The notes beneath the pieces are model-generated. The model did not search any database and was not told the DNA's origin. It worked only from the letters and a program-made list of their open reading frames with translations. A stretch of DNA of 64,000 nt. Source: Ignavibacteria bacterium. GTDB lineage: Bacteria > Bacteroidota > Ignavibacteria > Tepidaquicellales > Tepidaquicellaceae. The translations under genes and the position numbers were made by a program. Where the stretch lies: contig JADJTX010000006.1 in NCBI GenBank assembly GCA_016710985.1, positions 161,790 to 225,789 on the forward strand, given 5' to 3'. Below, one piece after another: positions 1 to 7,715 of this stretch. Positions within the stretch are counted from its first letter, which is position 1. Each line of letters begins with the position of its first letter.

Positions 1-249
1 TTTACTTAGTTATATAAAGTTTTATCATTTATTTCAAAATCGCAATTTTTCCGTTTAATCAGTGTTATCCGTGTTCCTTTTTTGTCGTGCACTTAGTTTC
101 TTAACTTTTCTTAACAATATTAATCTAAATGCATTAATATCCTCAATTAATTTTCATAAATTTAATTAAAAGAAGATCTGCAGGATATAAGTTAACTCAT
201 ATTAAATTCATGTTTTTTAACATAAACTTTTATTAACACAACTAAAAAT

Positions 250-564
250 ATGACTGTTCAAATTAATACAGACAAAAATATATCGGGAAGTGATAAATTC
301 CGTACTAAACTTATCTCATTAGTAGAGGATGAATTAAGCAGGTTCAGCGGTAAGATCACCCGAGTCATAGTTTCACTTTCAGATGAGAACTCTGTTAAGA
401 GCGGTGTGAATGACAAGCGATGTATGATTGAAGCACGGCTCGTTGGGCTTAAGCCGGTTGCAGTTACAAAGAAAGCTGATACAGTTGATCTCGCTGTGGA
501 TGGTGCAATTGACAAGTTAAAAAATTCTCTGACTAAAATACTTGGACGTCTGAAAGATCATTAA
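250..564 (+). CDS. hpf: HPF/RaiA-family ribosome hibernation factor
   Basis: A 104-residue protein of the S30AE (HPF/RaiA) family. These proteins bind the 30S decoding centre in stationary phase or starvation and silence ribosomes. The conserved block DKRCMIEARLVG followed by PVAVTKKADTVDLAVDGA (about residues 55-87) matches the family core. The length fits the short form: no C-terminal dimerisation domain is present, so 100S dimers would need a partner such as RMF. The ATG follows an A-rich leader. The gene stands alone, with repeat-bearing noncoding DNA on both sides. The family call is from visible motifs; the short-form behaviour is inferred. Confidence 0.92.
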   Translation: MTVQINTDKNISGSDKFRTKLISLVEDELSRFSGKITRVIVSLSDENSVKSGVNDKRCMIEARLVGLKPVAVTKKADTVDLAVDGAIDKLKNSLTKILGRLKDH

Positions 565-897
565 GCAATAACTATAAGCTTTTGTACAAGACAAGAAAGA
601 ACGCGGATCACACGGATTTATACGAAGATAACGGATTTTATTATCTGCTGAAAAAAAGGTCACAATACTCATTCATTCATTACAGCAGGGAATTCGAAAT
701 TTTATCAATTAATTGCTTTTAGAATAATCCGCGATTATCCGTTAAATGAGCGTTATCAGCTTTCTAAAAAATTTTGTCGTGTATTCAGTACCAAAAATAT
801 TTTTGTGTTTTTTTATGTAAACTGCATCCATTTACTTCGGAAGATTCCGCGGGAGTTAAATGATCCGTGCTGAAAATAAATTAAACAAAAAAAATAA
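565..897. repeat. Noncoding gap with imperfect inverted phrase-like repeat
   Basis: I see no gene in these 333 bases. They hold an imperfect inverted element: near 596-640 the strand reads CGCGGATCACACGGATTT and GATAACGGATT, and near 724-757 it reads the opposing AATCCGCGATTATCCG and GCGTTATC. A half-copy of the same phrase (GTTATCCGTGTTCC) lies at 63-76, upstream of the preceding gene, and relatives lie near 46.5 kb. No promoter stands out. Confidence 0.5.
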
Positions 898-2127
898 GTG
901 AGCTTATTTCATCTGCTGTCCGCGCTGATAGTTCTCTCCGCAGGGTTTACCTATATTAATTTCCGCTTTCTGAAATTACCGAATGCAATCGGACTGATGA
1001 TTGTATCTTTGCTTTTTTCATTGTTAATTTTAGCAGCGGGTCAGTTTTTTCCGATATTCGAATCGATCATTGAACTAAAGGTCAGCAGAATTAATTTCAC
1101 CGAGCTGTTGCTTGAAGGAATGCTGAGCTTTATGCTTTTTGCCGGCGCAATACATGTAAACTACGAAGACTTGAAGAGTGAGAAACTGAGTATTATACTT
1201 TTCTCTACTGCCAGTGTAATCATCAGCACTTTAGTAATCGGATTCTCTGCATATTATCTTTTAAGTTTATCCGGAATAGAAATTAATATACTTCACGCTT
1301 TTTTATTCGGAGCTTTAATATCTCCGACTGATCCGGTTGCAGTTTTAAGCATTCTCAAAAGCGCCGGAATATCAAAATCCCTCGAAACAAAAATTGCGGG
1401 TGAATCACTGTTTAATGATGGAGTTGCAGTTGTTGTATTTCTGACAATATTGAAGCTTGGAACTCCGGGTGCGGATGTCGACGCAGTGTCTGTACTTGCT
1501 CTTCTGATTCGTGAAGCCGGCGGCGGAATATTATTAGGAATACTTCTGGGTTATGCCGGAAATAAATTAATGGATCAGGTAAAGGATTATAAGATACAGG
1601 TTTTAATTACAGTGGCTGTTGTAATGGGCGGATACACAATTGCTGACCTTTTAAATTTATCAGGACCCTTGGCAATGGTAGTGGCGGGAATAATGACCGG
1701 AAATTCACTTAAGAAAAGCAAAATTCAGGATGTTACATCTGATTATATAAATAAATTCTGGGAGCTGATAGATGAGATTTTGAATGCTCTTCTTTTTGTA
1801 TTGATAGGACTCGAATTACTGGTAATCAAAACAAATAAAACAATACTGCTGATATCATTTATTTTAGTTTTCATAGCTCTTATTGCAAGATATATTTCGG
1901 TCTGGATACCGTCTCTTATCATCAGATTCCGGGAAAAGATCACACAAAAAACACTTTTAATACTGACATGGGGAGGACTCAGAGGCGGTATTTCAATAGC
2001 ACTCGCTCTTTCCATTCAGCCTGAGGCTGACAGGGATATTTGGGTGACAGGCACATATGTCGTTGTTTGTTTTTCAATACTGGTTCAGGGATTGACAGTG
2101 GGTAAGCTTTCAAAGAAGATTGTATAG
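898..2127 (+). CDS. CPA1-family Na+(K+)/H+ antiporter, NhaP-like
   Basis: A 409-residue polytopic membrane protein that exchanges monovalent cations for protons. It has about 12 hydrophobic segments. Family motifs are GALISPTDPVAVLSIL (residues near 140) and ESLFNDGVAVVVF with the catalytic-type Asn-Asp pair (near 170), and WGGLRGGISIALAL near the C terminus. No C-terminal TrkA/RCK domain is present, so it is the short form. The start is GTG at 898, with the adenine-rich AAACAAAAAAAATAA just before it. The NhaA gene follows after a repeat array, so the two could form a sodium and pH homeostasis set. The transported ion (Na+, Li+ or K+) cannot be read from sequence. Confidence 0.88.
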   Translation: MSLFHLLSALIVLSAGFTYINFRFLKLPNAIGLMIVSLLFSLLILAAGQFFPIFESIIELKVSRINFTELLLEGMLSFMLFAGAIHVNYEDLKSEKLSIILFSTASVIISTLVIGFSAYYLLSLSGIEINILHAFLFGALISPTDPVAVLSILKSAGISKSLETKIAGESLFNDGVAVVVFLTILKLGTPGADVDAVSVLALLIREAGGGILLGILLGYAGNKLMDQVKDYKIQVLITVAVVMGGYTIADLLNLSGPLAMVVAGIMTGNSLKKSKIQDVTSDYINKFWELIDEILNALLFVLIGLELLVIKTNKTILLISFILVFIALIARYISVWIPSLIIRFREKITQKTLLILTWGGLRGGISIALALSIQPEADRDIWVTGTYVVVCFSILVQGLTVGKLSKKIV

Positions 2128-2130
2128 AGA

Positions 2131-2286
2131 AATTGCAAATTACAAATTGCAAATTACAAATTACAAGTTACGAGTTACGAGTTTGACGTCTCACGTTTGA
2201 CGTTTCACGTTTGACGTTTCACGTTTGACGTTTCACGTTTGACGTTTCACGTTTGACGTTTGACGTTTGACGTTTCACGTTTGACA
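2131..2286. repeat. Composite tandem array: 8-mer then 14-mer TTTGACGTTTCACG
   Basis: The array starts with octamer copies of the type CAAATTAC (2131-2180). It then changes to about seven copies of a 14-base unit GTTTGACGTTTCAC (2181-2286), with some half-units lacking the TTTCAC part. It fills the whole gap between the two antiporter genes. A degenerate copy follows the second antiporter gene. Confidence 0.85.
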
Positions 2287-2306
2287 ATTTAACCAAAGCA
2301 CACTGA

Positions 2307-3452
2307 ATGAAACTAACCAAACTATTTACTGAATTTTTTGAAAGTGAAAAAGCGGGAGGAATAATTTTAATTTGTGTAACGGCTGTTTCGCTAATACTTG
2401 CAAACTCACCTTTTCAAAACGGGTATATAGGATTCTGGCATTTTGACATTGGCGGTCACAGTATTACACACTGGATCAATGACGGTTTGATGACCATTTT
2501 TTTTCTTCTCATCGGACTGGAATTGGAAAGGGAAATCTACGACGGCGAACTTTCAAATCTGAAGAATGCTTCATTGCCTGTCTTCGGTGCAATGGGCGGT
2601 ATGCTTGTTCCTGCCGGGATATTTTTATTGTTCAATTATGGGACAGACACACAATCCGGCGCAGGCATTCCAATGGCTACTGATATTGCATTTGCCATTG
2701 GTATTTTATCTTTGCTTGGTAACCGTGTCCCGGCATCTCTGAAAGTTTTTCTGACTGAACTTGCAATAATAGACGACCTTGGAGCTATCATAATAATTGC
2801 AGTCTTTTATACAACCGGTTTAGCTTTCACAAATCTGTTCATAGCATTGGGAATATTTGGCATGCTTCTTATATTAAACAGAATGAAAGTTCTTAATCTT
2901 ATTCCTTACTTAACGGGCGGTGCAGTGATGTGGTATTTCATGCTTAACTCAGGTGTACACGCAACAATCACCGGAGTTCTGTTAGCGTTTGCAATTCCTT
3001 TCGGGAACGGTAAAGAAGGATCACCTTCATTTGTACTGCAGCATTTTTTACATAAGCCCGTTGCATTTTTTATACTGCCTTTATTTGCGATTGCCAATAC
3101 GAGCATTGCAATCGGCAGTAACTGGTTAAGCGGGTTGAGGGATGCAAACAGTCTGGGAATAATTGCTGGACTTTTGATAGGTAAACCTTTAGGTATTTTT
3201 CTCCTTTCATTTATCGGTGTTGTAACTGGTCTTTGTGTAATGCCGTCTGATTTAAAATGGAAAAACCTGATCGGCGCAGGATTCCTTGCCGGTATCGGAT
3301 TTACGATGTCAATCTTCATCACAATACTTGCGTTTGACAGTGAAGAAATTATTAACAGCTCAAAGATTGCAATTCTCGCTGCATCGTTTATTGCGGGAAC
3401 AGCAGGTTTTCTTATTCTTAAAATGACACTTAAGACAGAAATTAATAATTAA
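2307..3452 (+). CDS. nhaA: Na+/H+ antiporter NhaA
   Basis: A 381-residue inner-membrane electrogenic Na+/H+ antiporter. Visible NhaA hallmarks are FFLLIGLELEREI (early), ATDIAFAIGILSLLG carrying the first essential Asp, and ELAIIDDLGAIIIIAVFY carrying the adjacent Asp-Asp pair (Asp163/Asp164 of the E. coli enzyme) that binds Na+ and protons. The C-terminal GIGFTMSIFI segment is also typical. Length equals the family norm. The ATG at 2307 follows the end of the repeat array by about 20 bases, with no strong Shine-Dalgarno sequence. Neighbours are a second antiporter and a P-type ATPase, which suggests a cation-stress role. Confidence 0.95.
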   Translation: MKLTKLFTEFFESEKAGGIILICVTAVSLILANSPFQNGYIGFWHFDIGGHSITHWINDGLMTIFFLLIGLELEREIYDGELSNLKNASLPVFGAMGGMLVPAGIFLLFNYGTDTQSGAGIPMATDIAFAIGILSLLGNRVPASLKVFLTELAIIDDLGAIIIIAVFYTTGLAFTNLFIALGIFGMLLILNRMKVLNLIPYLTGGAVMWYFMLNSGVHATITGVLLAFAIPFGNGKEGSPSFVLQHFLHKPVAFFILPLFAIANTSIAIGSNWLSGLRDANSLGIIAGLLIGKPLGIFLLSFIGVVTGLCVMPSDLKWKNLIGAGFLAGIGFTMSIFITILAFDSEEIINSSKIAILAASFIAGTAGFLILKMTLKTEINN

Positions 3453-3597
3453 GAATTAGGAATTAAGAATTAAGAATTAAGTATAAAGATTTTTTTCTGA
3501 TAAGAAAGGATATTTCTGAGTCGGATTTTGACATCTCACGTCTGACATTTGACGTCTTACGTCTTACGTCTGACGTTTGACGTTTCACGTTTGACAT
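3446..3597. repeat. Tandem heptamer then degenerate GACGTTT/CACGT array
   Basis: From the stop of nhaA onward, about five heptamers AATTAAG or AATTAGG run to 3481. After 45 unrelated bases, 3527-3597 holds a worn copy of the array upstream of nhaA, in units such as TGACATTTGACGTC, TTACGTC and TGACGTTTCACG. The same sequence family therefore separates three consecutive ion-transport genes. Confidence 0.8.
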
Positions 3598-3619
3598 TTA
3601 CCATTATTCATAATACATA

Positions 3620-6190
3620 TTGAACATTTATAACTTAAATATTAAAGATTCAATTAAATCGCTGGATTCTTCTGATAATGGATTATCATCGCAGGAAGCG
3701 GTTAACCGTCTGAGTAAATTCGGAAAGAATGAGCTTACGGAAAAGAAAAAGAAGCCTGTATGGATCCTTTTTCTTGAGCAGTTCAAAGACTTTATGATTT
3801 TGGTTTTAATTGCTGCTGCTGTAATATCAGGGATCATCGGAGATCTGACTGACACAGTAATAATCCTTATAATAGTAATTCTCAATGCACTGATCGGTTT
3901 TATTCAGGAATACCGAGCTGAAAAAGCAATGGAGGCATTGAAGAAACTTGCAACTCTGAAAGCTGAAGTTTTAAGAAACGGGAAACCGTTAAAAATATCT
4001 TCTTCTGAACTCGTTCCCGGAGATGTTGTCTTGCTTGAAGCCGGTAATGCGGTGCCTGCTGATCTGAGGTTAATTGAATCCAACAGCTTAAGAATTGATG
4101 AGTCTGCTCTTACAGGAGAATCTGTCGCTTCAGATAAAATCGCTAATGAAATCGATGGTGAAGATATTTCATTAGGTGACAGACTGAATATGGCTTATAA
4201 AGGAACTCTGATAACTAACGGCAGAGGCAAAGGTCTTGTCACAGAGACAGGAATGAATACAGAGATAGGTACAATTGCAAAGATGCTTCAGGAAGAGGGG
4301 ACAATTACACCGTTACAAAAGAGAATGGCGGACTTTGGCAAAAAACTTTCTTACATAATACTTTTAATTTGCGCCATGCTTTTCGGGATCGGATTGCTAA
4401 GAGGAGAAGAACCAATGCATATGCTTCTGATCTCGATAAGTCTCGCAGTAGCAGCCATTCCGGAAGCGCTTCCGGCACTTGTAACGATCTCACTTGCACT
4501 GGGAGCGAAGAGACTTGTAAAACAAAATGCGCTGATAAGAAAATTACCTGCGGTAGAAACTCTTGGTTCGGTTACTTATATATGTTCCGATAAAACCGGT
4601 ACTCTCACGGTTAACAGGATGAAGGTGCTGGAAACTTTTGAAGCTGAAAATTCAGTAAAATTATTCTCGGAGAATTCATTGCTATTTATTTCCATGGCTT
4701 TGAATAATGATGTAAAAATATCTACCGGGAATAAATTATCCGGGGACCCTACGGAGATTGCGCTTGCGGAAGTAGTCATACACAAAAACGGAATTGAGGA
4801 TTTTGAAGATATCAAAGAGCATTTTCCGAGAGTAGCAGAACTGCCGTTTGATTCTGAAAGGAAATGCATGACTACCGTTCATAAAACCGGGGATGAATAT
4901 TTAATTGTAACGAAAGGTGCAGTGGAGAATGTTACTGCTAAATTAGTAAGCACAGATGATAATAAAAATATTACTTTACAGGCTGAAGAATGGGCTAAGC
5001 AAGGGCTGAGAGTTTTATGTTTTGCTTATAAGATCATTGATAAGTTACCTGAGCCTTTTTCTTTTGAAACAGTTGAAACGGATCTGATCTTTGCAGGTCT
5101 TGCCGGAATGATAGATCCTCCGAGGGAGGAAGCAAAACTCGCCATTCAGGAATGCAGAACGGCGGGAATAAAACCTGTGATGATAACAGGTGATCATCCT
5201 TCAACTGCAGCGGCAATAGCTAAAGAGATCGGGATATACAGAGAAAGAGATTACATAGTTTCGGGAAAGGAGCTGCAGAAACTATCTGATAAAGAGTTTG
5301 AAGATAAGGTAGAATATATAAGCGTTTATGCCCGCGTTTCACCTGAGCAAAAATTGAAAATTGTAAAAGCCCTTCAGAATAAAGATCACTTTATTGCAAT
5401 GACAGGGGACGGCGTGAATGATGCGCCTTCACTGAAATCAGCTGACATAGGTATCGCAATGGGAATTAACGGAACTGATGTAAGTAAAGAAGCTTCCGAA
5501 ATGATATTGCTTGATGATAACTTTGCAACCATAGTAAAAGCCGTAAGAGAAGGAAGAAGAATTTATGATAACATACGGAAATTTGTAAAGTATATAATGA
5601 CCTGCAACAGCGCAGAGATATGGACTATATTTCTTGCGCCTGTCATAGGGCTGCCGATGCCTCTGCTTCCAATTCACATACTTTGGATAAATCTAGTTAC
5701 AGACGGTCTTCCCGGTCTTGCGCTTGCGGGGGAACAGGAAGAAAAAGATATTATGAAACGTCCTCCCCGAAAATCTGATGAGAGTTTATTTGCTGATGGA
5801 ATCGGCTACCATATTATCTGGGTCGGATTATTGATGGCCGGTATAACACTTGCAGTTCAGGCTTATGCTTTGAATACAGGAGATGAAAACTGGCAGACAA
5901 TGGTTTTCACGGTTTTATCATTGTCACAGTTAGGACATGTTTTAGCAATCAGAAGCGACAGGGAATTTATATATCAGAAAGGAATTTTTTCCAATCCGCC
6001 ATTGCTTGGTGCAATAACATTAACATTTATTTTACAATTGGCGGTCATATATCTTCCCTTTGCAAACAAAGTTTTTAAAACACAGCCTTTATCAATTGAA
6101 GAACTGGCTCTGTGCATAATAGCATCAGGCGTTGTATTTCATGCAGTTGAATTTGAAAAATGGGTGAAGAGCAAAATGAAAAAGAAATAG
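3620..6190 (+). CDS. P2-type cation-transporting ATPase (Ca2+-ATPase-like)
   Basis: An 856-residue P-type ATPase that uses ATP to pump cations across the membrane. In order: an N-terminal cation-ATPase domain; the actuator motif LTGESV; M4 with the P2-type PEALPALV; the phosphorylation loop DKTGTLTVNRM whose Asp is phosphorylated; the KGA motif of the nucleotide domain; the P-domain TGDGVNDAPSLKSADIGIAMG; and M6 with NLVTDGLPGLAL. The Glu of M4 and the Asn/Asp of M6 fit calcium-type pumps (PMR1/SERCA), but manganese or Na+ transport is possible. The start is TTG at 3620; I see no ATG nearby that keeps the conserved N-terminal helix. It is the last gene of the ion-transport group and converges with the gene at 6257. 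Confidence 0.9.
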   Translation: MNIYNLNIKDSIKSLDSSDNGLSSQEAVNRLSKFGKNELTEKKKKPVWILFLEQFKDFMILVLIAAAVISGIIGDLTDTVIILIIVILNALIGFIQEYRAEKAMEALKKLATLKAEVLRNGKPLKISSSELVPGDVVLLEAGNAVPADLRLIESNSLRIDESALTGESVASDKIANEIDGEDISLGDRLNMAYKGTLITNGRGKGLVTETGMNTEIGTIAKMLQEEGTITPLQKRMADFGKKLSYIILLICAMLFGIGLLRGEEPMHMLLISISLAVAAIPEALPALVTISLALGAKRLVKQNALIRKLPAVETLGSVTYICSDKTGTLTVNRMKVLETFEAENSVKLFSENSLLFISMALNNDVKISTGNKLSGDPTEIALAEVVIHKNGIEDFEDIKEHFPRVAELPFDSERKCMTTVHKTGDEYLIVTKGAVENVTAKLVSTDDNKNITLQAEEWAKQGLRVLCFAYKIIDKLPEPFSFETVETDLIFAGLAGMIDPPREEAKLAIQECRTAGIKPVMITGDHPSTAAAIAKEIGIYRERDYIVSGKELQKLSDKEFEDKVEYISVYARVSPEQKLKIVKALQNKDHFIAMTGDGVNDAPSLKSADIGIAMGINGTDVSKEASEMILLDDNFATIVKAVREGRRIYDNIRKFVKYIMTCNSAEIWTIFLAPVIGLPMPLLPIHILWINLVTDGLPGLALAGEQEEKDIMKRPPRKSDESLFADGIGYHIIWVGLLMAGITLAVQAYALNTGDENWQTMVFTVLSLSQLGHVLAIRSDREFIYQKGIFSNPPLLGAITLTFILQLAVIYLPFANKVFKTQPLSIEELALCIIASGVVFHAVEFEKWVKSKMKKK

Positions 6191-6256
6191 TTACGAGTTA
6201 CAAAACAATTATTAATTTGACATTTAGATTTTACCATTTGGCATTTATCAATAAGT

Positions 6257-6871
6257 TCAGTATCGCGGGCTGTTTTCTTTTCTATCAAACTTAATTATTC
6301 TTTCCAGATTTTTTTTCTTATCAAAATTAAATTTGTTCATGTCATATGTTTCGTATGATGATGAGTTGGCGCCGAGTATACCGCCGACAACTCCGCCTAA
6401 AATGATCCCGATCCCGGATCCGACCATCCCGCCAATTGGAGTACCTATTGAACCCAACCCCGATGATCCGCTATTATATGTTGAGCCAATGGCTGCTCCA
6501 ATAAGAACTCCCAGTCCTAAGCCTGATAATGCTCCAATAAGTATTCCGGAACCTGTATTTGATCCGCTCTTGATGCTTACCTCTTTAATGTTATTTATGT
6601 TAAGCTGCAGATCAGTCATAATATCATTAGTAATGCTAACTGAACTGTCATTGATAAATCTTAATTTCCGTATGTTCTCTATCAATTGATAACTTGGAAC
6701 TGATGATATTTTTCCGGTTTCCCAGTTTGTGGATTGTATGAATCCGATTTCATATTCGATTGAAATATCATCCGGATAGTATGTAGAGACAGAGTCAGAT
6801 TGAGGATAAATTACTGATCCGGTGAAGAAGAGAATTGCCGTAACTAAATATTGTTTAATTAATGTTTTCAT
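6257..6871 (-). CDS. Secreted or membrane protein with glycine-zipper region
   Basis: A 204-residue protein I do not recognise. Residues 1-23 form a plausible signal peptide (KTLIKQYLVTAILFFTGSVI) ending near YPQS. The middle is polar. Residues about 105-165 are a glycine-rich hydrophobic stretch with GSGILIGALSGLGLGVLIG and GGMVGSGIGIILGGVVGG, a glycine-zipper pattern that often packs as paired membrane helices. The C terminus is basic. GGGGG lies 9 bases before the ATG, supporting the start. A possible -7 element (TAATTTTG) lies at 6900-6907. Envelope location is inferred. Confidence 0.6.
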   Translation of the reverse strand: MKTLIKQYLVTAILFFTGSVIYPQSDSVSTYYPDDISIEYEIGFIQSTNWETGKISSVPSYQLIENIRKLRFINDSSVSITNDIMTDLQLNINNIKEVSIKSGSNTGSGILIGALSGLGLGVLIGAAIGSTYNSGSSGLGSIGTPIGGMVGSGIGIILGGVVGGILGANSSSYETYDMNKFNFDKKKNLERIIKFDRKENSPRY

Positions 6872-7072
6872 TTCTTAATCCCCCATTATTTCTTTTACAC
6901 AAAATTACTAAATGCTCTCATTTCAATTGTCATGGTTTTGTAAAAACATTTAAAGGGAAATTTATCAGACAAGGGAGCAGGATACAGCGACGGCAAGGAA
7001 ATTTTCGGATAAAAGGAGATGCAACAGGAAATACTTACGGATTAAATGAACGCAGTAGCTACTCACTATTCA

Positions 7073-7567
7073 CTATTCATCTCCCCAGTTAACTTTAATA
7101 TTATGTTTCGCGGCATATGATTTTCCAATACGGATGAGCTTATCATAAAGCGCCTCATATTGAGGATAATACTTTTCCTGAATAGACTTATCGAATGATT
7201 GTATCTGATCTTCCGGAGCTCCTTTGTCAACAAGATCTGCAAGCTGAACATACTCTGTTTTATAAACTGGCAAAACATATTCATACAGATTGAGTGAAGC
7301 TTTAATCATATCTTTTGTATCATCAGTTTCCTTTAAGTCTTTTACTTTTTCAAAGTTTTCCTCAAGGAATTTTATCTTCGTCTTCATTTCTTCCCCGGCA
7401 GAAGGAGGTCCTATCTGCCTCAGCATTCCATTCGTTGCAAAGCCTGAGAGCATATTGGTATTTAAAACAGCAACATTAAAATACTCTTCGGGAGTTGCAG
7501 TGTTGCATCTTATAAAAAACACACAGCAAAATGATAAAAGAAATAAATACAGTAAGTTTTTTTGCAT
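7073..7567 (-). CDS. Small predicted lipoprotein, unknown function
   Basis: A protein of about 164 residues starting at the ATG at 7565-7567. The reading frame stays open 24 codons further upstream, but that part (repeating RFRFRF) is translated AATCTAA repeat and is not likely to be protein. The N terminus is a hydrophobic signal (LLYLFLLSFCCVFF) followed by Cys in FIRCNTA. That is a loose lipobox, so lipidation is possible but not certain. The rest is helical and charged, with no motif I know. Its 3' end lies next to the repeat arrays at 7.6-7.7 kb. Confidence 0.55.
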   Translation of the reverse strand: MQKNLLYLFLLSFCCVFFIRCNTATPEEYFNVAVLNTNMLSGFATNGMLRQIGPPSAGEEMKTKIKFLEENFEKVKDLKETDDTKDMIKASLNLYEYVLPVYKTEYVQLADLVDKGAPEDQIQSFDKSIQEKYYPQYEALYDKLIRIGKSYAAKHNIKVNWGDE

Positions 7568-7653
7568 TCTAAAAGGGGAGTTTATATTTTGTGTTAAATT
7601 TGGAACATTAAATCTAAATCTAAATCTAAAATCTGGCACCTGAGGTCTCAGGT

Positions 7654-7715
7654 TATTTGCTCATTGCTCATTGTTCATTGCTCATTGCTCATTACTAACT
7701 CCTCATTGATCATTA
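7654..7715. repeat. Heptamer array (GCTCATT/GTTCATT/ACTCATT) reaching into a gene end
   Basis: About eight heptamers run across the stop codon of the cyclase/STAND gene at 7675. On the minus strand they encode the C-terminal tail ELVMSNEQ and supply the stop. A separate (AAATCTA)n run lies at 7608-7632. The same heptamer family recurs at 19.88, 23.44 and 26.9 kb, each time at the 3' end of a minus-strand gene. Confidence 0.85.

Noticed and set aside
2181..2286. Possible CRISPR or iteron set
   Set aside because: The 14-base units are directly tandem and degenerate, without spacers. No replication gene is nearby.
4369..4593. Plus-strand frame inside the P-type ATPase
   Set aside because: It is a shadow in another frame of a gene with full family motifs.
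7568..7639. 24-residue N-terminal extension of the small lipoprotein
   Set aside because: It is translated AATCTAA repeat. The internal ATG at 7565-7567 directly precedes a signal peptide.
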